Positions 24,206 to 33,484 of a DNA stretch of 64,000 bases are shown piece by piece. The stretch spans positions 6,200,001-6,264,000 of the forward strand of contig NZ_CP032698.1 of NCBI RefSeq assembly GCF_003627815.1, read 5' to 3'. The notes under the pieces are model-generated. The model ran no database searches. It saw nothing but the letters and a program-made list of their open reading frames with translations, and had not been told where the DNA came from. This DNA is from Streptomyces hundungensis. Its GTDB lineage: Bacteria > Actinomycetota > Actinomycetes > Streptomycetales > Streptomycetaceae. Position numbers and translations under genes: made by a program. The first letter of the stretch is position 1. Every line of letters begins with the position of its first letter.

Positions 24206-25711
24206 CTACTTCTTCGCCAGCTCCTTGCCGGTGTCCGCGTCGATCACCTTGCGCGCCCCGAGCGTCTGGCCCAGCTCCACCGAGACCGTCTGCTGCTTGG
24301 CCAGCGCGACACACATCTTCTTCGGATTCGTCACCTGGCCGGTCACCGTGACGCGCACGCCGTCGCCGCTCTCGTCGGCCGTCGCCGTATAGGTGCTGCA
24401 CACCCCGCCCCAGAACGTGATGTCCAGGGTCCGCCCGTCCGGCGCGAGGGCGTAGGACTCCAGCGCCTGGCCGTGGGCGCCCGGCGTGGTGGCCGAGCCC
24501 GAGGGAGCCGGGACCGGGGCGCCGGTCGGCGGGGAGGGGGGCTTGGCGATGTACTCGGGCGCCACCGCCGGCGCGCTGATCGTGAACGGCTGCCCGGCGT
24601 CCGGCTTCACATGGAACAGCCACGAGGGCACCAGCGCCTGGGTCCCGTCCACGAACTGCGCGGCGAGCCCGAAGGTGGCTCCGTCGACCGTCACCGTCGA
24701 GGGGGTGGGCTGCTCGCAGGGCTTGATGTTGCCCTGGGGGTCGCTCGGCAGCCGGCCCTGGGTGGGCTGCCCGTCGAGCGGCACCGGGCCCGTGCAGTCC
24801 TTGGCCATCGGCCGCCGGCCGGGGTGGCTGTTGAGCTGGTCGAGGGCCTTGTCCGCGCTGATCACGGGGTAGACCGCGCCCTTGTCCGGCATCGTCAACC
24901 GGCCGCTGCCGCCCACGACTTGACCGTCCGAACCGACCTGGATGCCGGTCGTCCAGCCGTAGGTGGGCAGGCCGTCGACCACCGGGTCGGCGTTCACCAC
25001 CCGGGCCGAGGCGAGGATCTGTTGGGCGTCCAGCTTGGCGTCGTCCTGTCCGAGCGCCTTGAGGACCGGCGCCGCGGCCGCCTTCGCCGCCTGCTCGCTC
25101 ACCGGGCCGCCGCCCGTACCGCCCCCGGTGTCCGCGCCCGTGGTGTGCATCGGACACTTCGCGCCCTTGGGGCAGTTGTCCGTGCCGCCGCTGCCGAAAC
25201 GCGCGAACGTCCAAGTACCCGGCGCCTTCTGACTGACCGTCAGAGTCGGTCCCGAGCCGTCCTTCGTCGCGCCCACCGTCCAGCGCTCGCCCTCCAGGCG
25301 CGCCGCGCCCTCGACGCCCAGCGCCCGCGCGAGCCGGTTCACCTCCGCCTCGCCCACCGTGCCGCGCGGCCGGTGGACGGCCGCCTCGCGGGGGCCGCCG
25401 GGCAGCTTCACCGACGCCCGGTAGAGGACCCCGTTCGGGTCGGGCTCACCCGGCGCGATGCCGTTGCCGGCGCTGCTCCCGGTGCCGCCACCGCTGCCGC
25501 CGCTCCCGCCGGGGGCGCTGTCGAGGGCGAGCGGCGGGGGTGCGCCGTCCGCGGCGGGCGCGCTGCCGCCGCCCGATGAGGACGCCGTCGTGGCCCAGTA
25601 CGCCCCGCCACCGCCCGCGGCCAGTACGGCCACGGCCGTCGCGGCGAGGATCAAGGGAGACCGCCGCGAACGCCGCTGCCGGGGCTCGTCCTGCGTGTGC
25701 TCGCTGCTCAC
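24206..25711 (-). CDS. Large membrane-anchored or secreted protein of unknown function
   Basis: 501 residues from GTG 25711, with AGGAG at a suitable distance. A basic cytosolic start (DEPRQRRSRRSP) is followed by one helix (LILAATAVAVLAAGGGGAYW) and a long Ser/Gly/Ala/Pro linker, so it is a type II anchored or secreted protein. The outer part has two repeated-looking regions with PNGVLYRASVKLPGGP, ALGVEGAARLEGERWTVG and later EHTFG-like beta strands, plus a second Pro/Thr linker. It resembles the large secreted proteins found next to nadA-erpA in Streptomyces, but I recognise no catalytic motif. Cysteines (DNCPKGAKCPMH, DCTGP, EQPTP region) may form disulfides. Confidence 0.75.
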   Translation of the reverse strand: MSSEHTQDEPRQRRSRRSPLILAATAVAVLAAGGGGAYWATTASSSGGGSAPAADGAPPPLALDSAPGGSGGSGGGTGSSAGNGIAPGEPDPNGVLYRASVKLPGGPREAAVHRPRGTVGEAEVNRLARALGVEGAARLEGERWTVGATKDGSGPTLTVSQKAPGTWTFARFGSGGTDNCPKGAKCPMHTTGADTGGGTGGGPVSEQAAKAAAAPVLKALGQDDAKLDAQQILASARVVNADPVVDGLPTYGWTTGIQVGSDGQVVGGSGRLTMPDKGAVYPVISADKALDQLNSHPGRRPMAKDCTGPVPLDGQPTQGRLPSDPQGNIKPCEQPTPSTVTVDGATFGLAAQFVDGTQALVPSWLFHVKPDAGQPFTISAPAVAPEYIAKPPSPPTGAPVPAPSGSATTPGAHGQALESYALAPDGRTLDITFWGGVCSTYTATADESGDGVRVTVTGQVTNPKKMCVALAKQQTVSVELGQTLGARKVIDADTGKELAKK

Positions 25712-25826
25712 CAGATCGCTCCTGTCCAGTCGTATCCCGCATCCCCTTGACGAGGGACGGCGCTTGGACGGAGCGGGGGAGCGCACGGTTCCATCCCGTG
25801 CGCCGCACCCGTGCGATCAGGCCGTT

Positions 25827-26033
25827 TCAGTCCCCGTATTCGGACATGTCCGCGATCAGCCGTACCGAGGCGGACGGAATCGTCACACCGTGGATCCGGG
25901 ACGGCGGCACCGGCGCCGGAGCGCTCGCGGCCGGCACCACCCAGTGCGGGGCCATCCGTGCGCAGTCCCCGCGCAGCTCTTCAAGACCCGGATCCTTCGC
26001 CACCGCTCGCCCGCCGCTCACCTTGGTTTCCAT
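25827..26033 (-). CDS. Small hypothetical protein, 68 aa
   Basis: Begins METKVSGGRAVAKDPGLEELRGD from ATG 26033; an in-frame ATG at 26054 would add seven residues. The middle reads CARMAPHWVVPAASAP and the end VRLIADMSEYGD. No signal peptide, membrane helix or known domain is visible, and neither start has a convincing ribosome site. It lies between the secreted protein gene and the divergent kinase gene. G+C in third positions is compatible with a real gene, but confidence is moderate. Function unknown. Confidence 0.5.
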   Translation of the reverse strand: METKVSGGRAVAKDPGLEELRGDCARMAPHWVVPAASAPAPVPPSRIHGVTIPSASVRLIADMSEYGD

Positions 26034-26175
26034 GCTTCGCACCGTACGCATCACGAGGCGTGCGCAGTAAGACCTACTATTGGGTAGTTTCCGCCGGTCG
26101 GACCGGCGGGGACGACCCGGTAGCGTGAACTGTCAACGCCCGCCCCTCCGTATTCCCACCAGGAGCGCCCCCGCC

Positions 26176-27150
26176 GTGCGTATCGCAGTCACCGGCTCCA
26201 TCGCCACCGACCACCTCATGACCTTTCCCGGCCGCTTCGCCGACCAGCTGGTCGCCGATCAGCTGCACACGGTCTCCCTCTCCTTCCTGGTCGACAACCT
26301 CGACGTACGGCGTGGCGGTGTCGGGCCCAACATCTGCTTCGGGATGGGCCAGCTCGGCGGCCGGCCGATCCTGGTCGGCGCGGCCGGCTCCGACTTCGAC
26401 GAGTACCGCGCCTGGCTCGACCGGCACGGCGTCGACACCGGCTCGGTACGGATCTCCGAGGTCCTGCACACGGCCCGCTTCGTGTGCACCACCGACGCCG
26501 ACCACAACCAGATCGGCTCCTTCTACACGGGCGCGATGAGCGAAGCCCGCCAGATCGAGCTGAAGTCCGTCGCCGACCGGGTCGGCGGCCTCGACCTGGT
26601 GCTGATCGGCGCCGACGACCCCGAGGCGATGCTCCGCCACACCGAGGAGTGCAAGGCGCGGAGCATCCCCTTCGCCGCCGACTTCTCGCAGCAGATCGCC
26701 CGCATGTCCGGCGACGACATCCGCACCCTGCTCGAAGGCGCCACGTACCTCTTCTCCAACGAGTACGAGAAGGGGCTCATCGAGTCCAAGACCGGCTGGA
26801 GCGACGAGGAGATCCTCGCCAAGGTCGACCACCGGGTCACCACCCTCGGCTCGCGCGGGGTGCGCATCGAGCAGGTCGGCGCCGAGCCGATCGTCGTCGG
26901 CGTCCCCGAAGAGGAGGCCAAGGTCGACCCGACGGGCGTGGGCGACGCCTTCCGCGCCGGGTTCCTGACCGGCCTGTCCTGGGGCGTGGGCCACGAGCGC
27001 GCGGCCCAGCTCGGCTGCATGCTGGCCACCCTGGTCATCGAGACCCTCGGCACCCAGGAGTACACCCTGCGCCGGGCCAACTTCATGGACCGGTTCACCA
27101 AGGCGTACGGGGACGAGGCCGCCGCCGAGGTGCGGTCCCACCTCCAGTAG
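26176..27150 (+). CDS. PfkB-family kinase, probable adenosine kinase
   Basis: 324 residues from GTG 26176, ten bases after AGGAG. The N-terminus IAVTGSIATDHLMTFPGRF, the RRGGVGPNICFGMGQLGG substrate motif, and KVDPTGVGDAFRAGFLTG with the catalytic Asp and anion hole match the PfkB fold. The wording is very close to what I remember of mycobacterial AdoK, which is a PfkB-type adenosine kinase also encoded near ctaC, so purine salvage is the most likely role. Generic sugar kinase is the alternative. A transposable-element remnant follows six bases after the stop. Confidence 0.9.
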   Translation: MRIAVTGSIATDHLMTFPGRFADQLVADQLHTVSLSFLVDNLDVRRGGVGPNICFGMGQLGGRPILVGAAGSDFDEYRAWLDRHGVDTGSVRISEVLHTARFVCTTDADHNQIGSFYTGAMSEARQIELKSVADRVGGLDLVLIGADDPEAMLRHTEECKARSIPFAADFSQQIARMSGDDIRTLLEGATYLFSNEYEKGLIESKTGWSDEEILAKVDHRVTTLGSRGVRIEQVGAEPIVVGVPEEEAKVDPTGVGDAFRAGFLTGLSWGVGHERAAQLGCMLATLVIETLGTQEYTLRRANFMDRFTKAYGDEAAAEVRSHLQ

Positions 27151-27156
27151 TCCTCA

Positions 27157-27319
27157 GAGCCTGGGTCTGAACCCCGCCCGGGCCCGCGGCGCCTGGCACG
27201 CACGCTCGCCGCGTTGGCCCGAAAGCCCTAGTAGCTCCGCTACGAGGACTTCCAGCCGCCTTGCGATCGCACGCACCAGACGCCGCAGTCTGATCCGGAC
27301 GGAGTTCAGACCCAGGCTC
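27157..27319. mobile_element. 163-bp MITE-like element with 16-bp terminal inverted repeats
   Basis: GAGCCTGGGTCTGAAC at 27157-27172 and its exact reverse complement at 27304-27319 bound the element, which has no open frame of its own. The triplet TCA directly flanks both ends (27154-27156 and 27320-27322) and reads as a 3-bp target duplication. The right TCA is the stop codon of the desulfurase gene on the minus strand. The interior (CTAGTAGCTCCGCTACGAG and so on) looks like a dispersed Streptomyces repeat. A TNA-type target and GA-start ends suggest mobilisation by an IS5-family transposase. Confidence 0.8.
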
Positions 27320-28708
27320 TCAGCCCGTACGGCGCACCCGGTAGGCGACTCCGCGCTCCGCCGGGTGTTCGCCCAGGTACTCCTGGCCCCGCATCTCGCA
27401 CCACGCCGGAATGTCGAGCCGGGCCGCCTCGTCGTCGGCCAGCACCGTCACGACACCGCCGACGGGCACCCGGCCGATCGCCTTGGCGAGTTCGATGACC
27501 GGGATCGGGCAGAGCCGGCCGAGCGAGTCCACGGTGAACTCCTCGGCGCCGGCCGGGTCGGCCGCCCCGGACGCCCCGGCCGGCGCCCCGAGCCTGGCCC
27601 GTACGGAGGCGACCACGCCCGGCAGCACCTCCAGGAACCGCTCGACGTCCCGCTCCGCCGTGCCCAGCGGCAGCGACACCCGTACGTTGCCCTCGCTCAG
27701 CACCCCCATCGCACGCAGCACATGGCTGGGCGTCAGGGTGCTGCTGGTGCAGGAGGAACCGGAGGAAACGGAGAATTCCGCCCGGTCCAGCTCGTGCAGC
27801 AGGCTCTCCCCGTCGACATAGAGACAGGAGAAGGTGACCAGATGCGGCAGCCGCCGCACCGGGTCGCCCACCACCTCCACATCCGGCACCAGCTCCCCGA
27901 CCCGGGCGCGGATGCGCTCCACCAGGGCCCGCAGGCGCACCGATTCGGCCGCCGCCTCGGCCCGTACCGCCCGCAGTGCGGCGGCCGCCGCCACGATCGC
28001 CGGAATGTTCTCGAAGCCGGGTGCCCGCCCCGACTCCCGCTCGTCGACGGGGCCTTGGGGGGCGAACCGGACGCCCTTGCGCACCGCGAGCAGCCCGACC
28101 CCCGCCGGGCCGCCCCACTTGTGGGCGCTCGCCGCCAGGATCGACCACGCGCCCTCCACGGGCCCCCACGCCAGCGACTGGGCCGCGTCCACGAGCAGCG
28201 GCACCCCCGCCGCCCGGCACGCCTCGGCCACCTCGGCCACCGGCTGGAGGGTGCCCACCTCGTGGTTGGCGGACTGGAGGCAGGCCAGCGCGGTGTCGCC
28301 GCGCAGCGCCTCGGCGTAGGCGTCGGGGGAGACCCGGCCGGTGCGGTCCACCGCGACCCGGGTCACCGAACCGCCGTCCGACTCGTGGGAGGCGGCCGAA
28401 TGGAGGACCGAGGAGTGTTCGACCGCGGACACCACCAGGTGCCGCCCGACACGCCGACGCCCGGACAAGGATCCGTAAATTCCCAAGTGCACCGCGCGGG
28501 TCCCCGAACCGGTGAAACTGAGCTCGTCCGGGCGGCAGCCGACGGCCTCCGCGGCGGCTTCCCGCGCCGCGTCCAGGAGCAGCCGGGCACGCCGCCCCTC
28601 CCGGTAGAGCCGGGCCGGATCCGCCCACCCCTCGTCCAAGGAGGCTTGCAGGGCCTGACGGGCGACGGGGTGCAGGGGGGCCGAGGAGGCCGCGTCGAAG
28701 TAGGGCAC
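27320..28708 (-). CDS. Cysteine desulfurase fused to a C-terminal TusA/SirA domain
   Basis: 462 residues from GTG 28708. Residues 1-370 are a class V PLP desulfurase: YFDAASSAPLHP, PLP lysine Lys197 in SAHKWGGPAGVG, catalytic Cys320 in SVSSGSSCTSSTLTPSHVL. Residues about 391-462 are a TusA domain with LGRLCPIPVIELAKAIG (sulfur-accepting Cys400 in the CPxP motif). In other bacteria these are separate proteins that relay sulfur from cysteine to tRNA, molybdopterin or other acceptors; the fusion would pass persulfide within one chain. The ribosome site is weak, and a TAGCGT box six bases before GTG hints at a leaderless message. The stop codon coincides with the MITE target site. Confidence 0.93.
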   Translation of the reverse strand: MPYFDAASSAPLHPVARQALQASLDEGWADPARLYREGRRARLLLDAAREAAAEAVGCRPDELSFTGSGTRAVHLGIYGSLSGRRRVGRHLVVSAVEHSSVLHSAASHESDGGSVTRVAVDRTGRVSPDAYAEALRGDTALACLQSANHEVGTLQPVAEVAEACRAAGVPLLVDAAQSLAWGPVEGAWSILAASAHKWGGPAGVGLLAVRKGVRFAPQGPVDERESGRAPGFENIPAIVAAAAALRAVRAEAAAESVRLRALVERIRARVGELVPDVEVVGDPVRRLPHLVTFSCLYVDGESLLHELDRAEFSVSSGSSCTSSTLTPSHVLRAMGVLSEGNVRVSLPLGTAERDVERFLEVLPGVVASVRARLGAPAGASGAADPAGAEEFTVDSLGRLCPIPVIELAKAIGRVPVGGVVTVLADDEAARLDIPAWCEMRGQEYLGEHPAERGVAYRVRRTG

Positions 28709-28870
28709 GCGGTCACGCTAACCCCGGCCCGGCGCGCGCACGGCGGCGGCCGGGGCGAGGGGTCGTCAGATGGCGCCCGGAGGCCGGGATTCCACCCGGG
28801 TTCCACCCCTTCGGGGACTCGGACGGCGCGTTGGGCACCCTCCCCGCGCGACCCCAAATAGCGTCCAGTA

Positions 28871-28899
28871 GGGTTTGGTCCGCATAAACATCCAAACCC
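28871..28899. repeat. Inverted repeat in the ctaC leader region
   Basis: GGGTTTGG (28871-28878) and CCAAACCC (28892-28899) are perfect complements 13 bases apart, inside the 273-base divergent gap between the desulfurase and ctaC. It lies about 85 bases before the ctaC start. It could be an operator or an RNA hairpin; no known binding protein matches by eye. Confidence 0.5.
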
Positions 28900-28981
28900 C
28901 TGCCCGTGTGCCAGGGCGGCGACCGACCAGCGAGACGGCCGTAGCCGACCACCGCGGGCGAGACTCTCGGGAAGGCGCTAC

Positions 28982-29980
28982 GTGAGTCCCAACGGCTCCG
29001 ACCTCCCCCGCTGCCTGGAAGGCGCGGGTGGTTCCCCCACGTCGAGGCGCCCGATGCGGCGGAAGCTGCCGCAGGTGCTGACTGCGGGCCTGGTCCTGGC
29101 GACAGCATCCGGTTGCTCGTACAACTGGAAAGACTTCCCTCGACTTGGTATGCCCACTCCGGTGACGGAAGAGGCTCCCAGGATCCTGTCCCTCTGGCAG
29201 GGCTCGTGGGCGGCTGCGCTCGCCACGGGCGTGCTGGTCTGGGGCCTGATCCTGTGGAGCGTCATCTTCCACCGGCGTAGCCGCACCAAGGTCGAGGTAC
29301 CCGCGCAGACCCGGTACAACATGCCCATCGAGGCGCTGTACACCGTGGTCCCGCTCATCATCGTCTCCGTGCTCTTCTACTTCACGGCACGGGACGAGAC
29401 GAAGCTCCTGGCTCTGTCCCCGAAGCCCGCCCACACGGTCAACGTGGTCGGCTATCAGTGGAGCTGGGGCTTCAACTACGTCGAGGACGTGCCCGGTGTG
29501 AAGGGCGACGCCAAGGCGGACAAGAACCTGGAAGCGATTCCGGACCGGCTGAAGAAGGACTTCCCCGCCAACGCGGGCGGTGTCTACGACGTCGGCATCC
29601 CCGGCACCCGTAACCCGCAGACCGGAAACCCGGGCCCGACCCTGTGGCTGCCGAAGGGCGAGAAGGTCCGCTTCGTGCTGACCTCGCGCGACGTCATCCA
29701 CTCCTTCTGGGTGGTGCCGTTCCTGATGAAGCAGGACGTCTTCCCCGGGCGTGCCAACACCTTCGAGGTCACGCCGAACCAGGAAGGCACCTTCCTGGGC
29801 AAGTGCGCCGAGCTCTGCGGCGTCGACCACTCGCGCATGCTTTTCAACGTGAAGGTCGTCTCTCCCGAGCGCTACCAGCAGCACCTCAAGGAGCTGGCGG
29901 CTAAGGGCCAGTCCGGCTACGTGCCGGCGGGCATCGCTCAGACCGACCCCGCCAAGAACGCGGAGACGAACAAACTGTGA
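28982..29980 (+). CDS. ctaC: Cytochrome c oxidase subunit II
   Basis: 332 residues from GTG, with AAGG about eight bases upstream. The N-terminus is long, then a lipoprotein-type signal ends in ATASGC. Two membrane helices follow ([19 protein letters not shown] and [19 protein letters not shown]), then the cupredoxin domain: [31 protein letters not shown] and the CuA site [12 protein letters not shown] with both cysteines, His and Met. It receives electrons from the bcc complex. It heads ctaC-ctaD-ctaF, with a GTGA overlap to ctaD. An actinobacterial insertion ([18 protein letters not shown]) sits in the cupredoxin domain. Confidence 0.97.
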   Translation: MSPNGSDLPRCLEGAGGSPTSRRPMRRKLPQVLTAGLVLATASGCSYNWKDFPRLGMPTPVTEEAPRILSLWQGSWAAALATGVLVWGLILWSVIFHRRSRTKVEVPAQTRYNMPIEALYTVVPLIIVSVLFYFTARDETKLLALSPKPAHTVNVVGYQWSWGFNYVEDVPGVKGDAKADKNLEAIPDRLKKDFPANAGGVYDVGIPGTRNPQTGNPGPTLWLPKGEKVRFVLTSRDVIHSFWVVPFLMKQDVFPGRANTFEVTPNQEGTFLGKCAELCGVDHSRMLFNVKVVSPERYQQHLKELAAKGQSGYVPAGIAQTDPAKNAETNKL

Positions 29981-31719
29981 GCATCCTCAACGAATCTCAG
30001 GGTGCCGCGGCAGCAGACGACTCGTACGAGAACGAGCTGCCGGTCCGGCGCAAGCAGCCGGGAAACGTCGTCATCAAGTGGTTGACCACCACTGATCACA
30101 AGACGATCGGCACGATGTACCTGGTCACGTCGTTCGCGTTCTTCTGCATCGGCGGCATCATGGCGCTCTTCATGCGCGCCGAACTCGCCCGCCCCGGCAC
30201 GCAGATCATGTCGAACGAGCAGTTCAACCAGGCGTTCACGATGCACGGCACGATCATGCTGCTGATGTTCGCGACGCCGCTGTTCGCCGGATTCGCGAAC
30301 TGGATCATGCCGCTTCAGATCGGCGCGCCCGACGTGGCGTTCCCGCGGCTGAACATGTTCGCCTACTGGCTCTACCTGTTCGGCTCGACCATCGCGGTCG
30401 GTGGCTTCCTCACCCCGCAGGGCGCGGCCGACTTCGGCTGGTTCGCCTACTCCCCGCTGTCGGACGCGGTCCGCTCGCCGGGTGTCGGCGCCGACATGTG
30501 GATCATGGGTCTGGCCTTCTCCGGCTTCGGCACGATCCTCGGCTCGGTCAACTTCATCACCACGATCATCTGCATGCGCGCCCCCGGCATGACGATGTTC
30601 CGGATGCCGATCTTCGTGTGGAACGTCCTGCTGACCGGTGTGCTGGTCCTGCTGGCCTTCCCGGTCCTCGCGGCCGCGCTGTTCGCCCTGGAGGCGGACC
30701 GCAAGTTCGGTGCGCACATCTTCGACGCCAGTAATGGCGGCGCGTTGCTGTGGCAACACCTCTTCTGGTTCTTCGGGCATCCAGAGGTGTACATCATCGC
30801 GTTGCCCTTCTTCGGAATCATTTCCGAAGTGATCCCGGTGTTCAGCCGCAAGCCGATGTTCGGCTACAGCGGTCTGATCGGCGCCACCATCGCGATCGCG
30901 GGTCTGTCCGTGACCGTGTGGGCGCACCACATGTACGTCACCGGTGGCGTGCTCCTGCCGTTCTTCTCCTTCATGACGTTCCTCATCGCCGTTCCGACCG
31001 GCGTGAAGTTCTTCAACTGGATCGGCACGATGTGGAAGGGCTCACTGTCCTTCGAAACCCCGATGCTGTGGGCGATCGGCTTCCTGATCACCTTCACCTT
31101 CGGCGGTCTGACCGGCGTCATCCTGGCCTCGCCGCCGATGGACTTCCACGTCTCCGACTCGTACTTCGTCGTCGCGCACTTCCACTACGTCATCTTCGGC
31201 ACCGTGGTCTTCGCGATGTTCTCCGGATTCCACTTCTGGTGGCCGAAGTTCACCGGAAAGATGCTGGACGAGCGGCTCGGCAAGATCACCTTCTGGACGC
31301 TGTTCGTGGGCTTCCACGGCACGTTCCTGGTGCAGCACTGGCTGGGCGTCGAGGGCATGCCGCGTCGTTACGCGGACTACCTGGCCGCCGACGGCTTCAC
31401 CGCCCTCAACACGATCTCGACGATCTCCTCGTTCCTGCTCGGTCTGTCGATCCTGCCGTTCCTCTACAACGTCTGGAAGACCGCCAAGTACGGCAAGAAG
31501 ATCGAGGTCGACGACCCGTGGGGCTACGGCCGTTCGCTGGAGTGGGCGACGTCCTGCCCGCCGCCGCGGCACAACTTCCTCACCATGCCGCGCATTCGCT
31601 CCGAATCGCCGGCGTTCGACCTCCACCACCCGGAGATCGCGGCTCTCGACCAGCTCGAGAACCACGGCGACGTCCACGGTGACCACATGCTCGCCGGTGG
31701 CAAGGAGGCCGGGAAGTGA
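29977..31719 (+). CDS. ctaD: Cytochrome c oxidase subunit I (aa3-type)
   Basis: 580 residues, twelve helices. Metal ligands are visible: His90 (heme a) in [10 protein letters not shown], His268 and Tyr272 with Glu270 in GHPEVY, the CuB pair His317-His318 in WAHHMYVTG, and His401/His403 in HFHYVIFG for hemes a3 and a. Glu in GHPEVY marks an A-type oxidase with the D-channel end point. The N- and C-termini are the extended charged ones typical of actinobacteria (ending [15 protein letters not shown]). Starts by GTGA overlap with ctaC and overlaps ctaF likewise, so the three are made together. Confidence 0.98.
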   Translation: MSILNESQGAAAADDSYENELPVRRKQPGNVVIKWLTTTDHKTIGTMYLVTSFAFFCIGGIMALFMRAELARPGTQIMSNEQFNQAFTMHGTIMLLMFATPLFAGFANWIMPLQIGAPDVAFPRLNMFAYWLYLFGSTIAVGGFLTPQGAADFGWFAYSPLSDAVRSPGVGADMWIMGLAFSGFGTILGSVNFITTIICMRAPGMTMFRMPIFVWNVLLTGVLVLLAFPVLAAALFALEADRKFGAHIFDASNGGALLWQHLFWFFGHPEVYIIALPFFGIISEVIPVFSRKPMFGYSGLIGATIAIAGLSVTVWAHHMYVTGGVLLPFFSFMTFLIAVPTGVKFFNWIGTMWKGSLSFETPMLWAIGFLITFTFGGLTGVILASPPMDFHVSDSYFVVAHFHYVIFGTVVFAMFSGFHFWWPKFTGKMLDERLGKITFWTLFVGFHGTFLVQHWLGVEGMPRRYADYLAADGFTALNTISTISSFLLGLSILPFLYNVWKTAKYGKKIEVDDPWGYGRSLEWATSCPPPRHNFLTMPRIRSESPAFDLHHPEIAALDQLENHGDVHGDHMLAGGKEAGK

Positions 31720-32114
31720 AGATCCAGGGCAAGATGTTCCTGTGGTTGTCCGCCTTCATCCTGGTCATGGCCGTCGTGTACGGCGTGTGGTCCAAGGAGG
31801 CGGCCGGCACCACCGCGCTCGTCATGGCGTTCGGCCTGAGCGTCATGATCGGCTTCTACCTGGCCTTCACGGCCCGGCGGGTCGACGTGGGCGCCCAGGA
31901 CGACAAGGAGGCCGACGTCGCGGACGACGCCGGTGAGGTCGGCTTCTTCTCGCCGCACTCCTGGCAGCCGCTCGCGCTCGGCATCGGCGGCGCCCTGGCG
32001 TTCCTCGCGATCGCCATGGGCTGGTGGCTGCTGTACTTCTCGGCGCCGCTGATCCTGGTCGGCCTCTACGGCTGGGTGTTCGAGTACTACCGCGGCGAGA
32101 ACCAGAACCAGTAG
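31716..32114 (+). CDS. ctaF: Cytochrome c oxidase subunit IV
   Basis: 132 residues, GTGA overlap with ctaD. Four hydrophobic helices in two pairs ([39 protein letters not shown]; then [19 protein letters not shown] and [14 protein letters not shown]) are joined by an acidic loop. This is the actinobacterial subunit IV that stabilises the bcc-aa3 supercomplex. It ends the operon before a terminator. Confidence 0.95.
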   Translation: MKIQGKMFLWLSAFILVMAVVYGVWSKEAAGTTALVMAFGLSVMIGFYLAFTARRVDVGAQDDKEADVADDAGEVGFFSPHSWQPLALGIGGALAFLAIAMGWWLLYFSAPLILVGLYGWVFEYYRGENQNQ

Positions 32115-32137
32115 GTTCGCACGCCGCACTGCGCCAA

Positions 32138-32176
32138 GAGGGGCCCTCCGTCTCGTTCCGGGACGGGGGGCCCCTC
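32138..32176 (+). terminator. Terminator after ctaF
   Basis: GAGGGGCCC at 32138-32146 pairs with GGGCCCCTC at 32168-32176, extended inward by further pairs with one or two mismatches and followed by GTTTGC. It closes ctaCDF. Confidence 0.75.
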
Positions 32177-32228
32177 GTTTGCAGTCACCCCGCGCGCCGT
32201 ACCTGACGAATCTTCATACCGTGAGGTC

Positions 32229-33482
32229 ATGAGCCACGCACCGCGCATCCGCACCGTAGTGAGCTGCACCCTCCTTGTCCTGTCCCTCGGTGTGGGGGTC
32301 ACGGGGTGCGGCGGGTCCGACGGCAACCCGCTTTCGGCGAAGCCGTACGACGCGGCCGGGCAGGTCGCGTACAACGGCCCGGCGGGCAGTCAGAAGGCCG
32401 ATCCCGACAAGCCCCTGGAGATCACCGCCAAGGGCAAGGACGGCCGTCTCACGGACGTCACGGCCGTCGACGGCAACGGGCGCTACCTGGCCGGCGAACT
32501 GGCCGCCGACGGCACCCGCTGGCACTCCACGGCCCCTCTGGTGGCCGGCGCGCACTACACCGTCAAGGTCTCCACGGAGAACGAGGACGGCTCCCCGGGG
32601 CTGCGCACGCTGACCTTCGACACCGAGGCGGCCAAGGACGCCCTGGAGGTCGAGTTCGGCCCCGACGCGGGCAAGTACGGCGTCGGACAGCCCATCACCG
32701 CGCAACTCAGCAGGCCCGTCAAGGACAAGGCGGCCCGCGCGGTGGTGGAGCGGGCCCTGAAGGTCGAGTCCACGCCCTCGGTGGAGGGCGCCTGGTACTG
32801 GGTGGACGACAAGGTCCTGCACTACCGCCCCAAGGAGTACTGGCCCACCCACGCCACCATCAACGTCCACTCCAACCTTCAGGGCGTGAAGATCGCCGAC
32901 AAGCTGTACGGCGGCGCGGCCAAGCCCCTGAAGATCACCACGGGCGACAAGATCGAGGCCATCACCGACGCCGCCGGGCACTACATGACGGTCAAGCGCA
33001 ACGGAGAAGTGATCAACACCATTCCGGTCACCACCGGGAAGCCCGGCTTCTCCACCCGCAACGGCGTCAAGGTGGTCCTGGGCAAGCAGTACTTCGTACG
33101 TATGCGCGGGGAGACGGTCGGCATCTCGTCCAGCAGCGCGGACGCCTACGACCTGCCCGTCTACTACGCGACCCGCGTCACCTGGAGCGGTGAGTACGTG
33201 CACGCCGCGCCCTGGTCGGTGGGCTCACAGGGCTCCGCCAACGTCAGCCACGGCTGTACGGGCATGAGCACGGGCAACGCCGCGTGGTTCTTCGAGACCA
33301 TCAACGAGGGCGACATCGTCAAGGTCGTCAACAGCATCGGCGACGACATGACGCCCTTCGACAACGGCTTCGGCGACTGGAACGTGTCCTGGGACAAGTG
33401 GCGCACGGGCAGTGTTCTCGCGGCCGACGCCAAGGCCGGGCAGAGCAGGGTCAACTCCGCCCGGCTGCGCCCGGGAGTGTGA
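32229..33482 (+). CDS. L,D-transpeptidase lipoprotein (YkuD domain, Ig-like N-terminal domains)
   Basis: 417 residues. The signal ends in LGVGVTGC. Two beta-rich domains follow (KPLEITAKGKDGRLTDVTAV and GKYGVGQPITAQLSRPVKD), then YkuD with HYMTVKRNGEVINTIPVTTG and the active-site motif SQGSANVSHGCTGM, catalytic Cys343. Such enzymes make 3-3 crosslinks in peptidoglycan. The layout matches mycobacterial LdtMt2-type proteins. It stands between the two respiratory operons and is convergent, two bases apart, with the receiver-domain gene, without a clear terminator in between. Confidence 0.95.
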   Translation: MSHAPRIRTVVSCTLLVLSLGVGVTGCGGSDGNPLSAKPYDAAGQVAYNGPAGSQKADPDKPLEITAKGKDGRLTDVTAVDGNGRYLAGELAADGTRWHSTAPLVAGAHYTVKVSTENEDGSPGLRTLTFDTEAAKDALEVEFGPDAGKYGVGQPITAQLSRPVKDKAARAVVERALKVESTPSVEGAWYWVDDKVLHYRPKEYWPTHATINVHSNLQGVKIADKLYGGAAKPLKITTGDKIEAITDAAGHYMTVKRNGEVINTIPVTTGKPGFSTRNGVKVVLGKQYFVRMRGETVGISSSSADAYDLPVYYATRVTWSGEYVHAAPWSVGSQGSANVSHGCTGMSTGNAAWFFETINEGDIVKVVNSIGDDMTPFDNGFGDWNVSWDKWRTGSVLAADAKAGQSRVNSARLRPGV

Positions 33483-33484
33483 GG

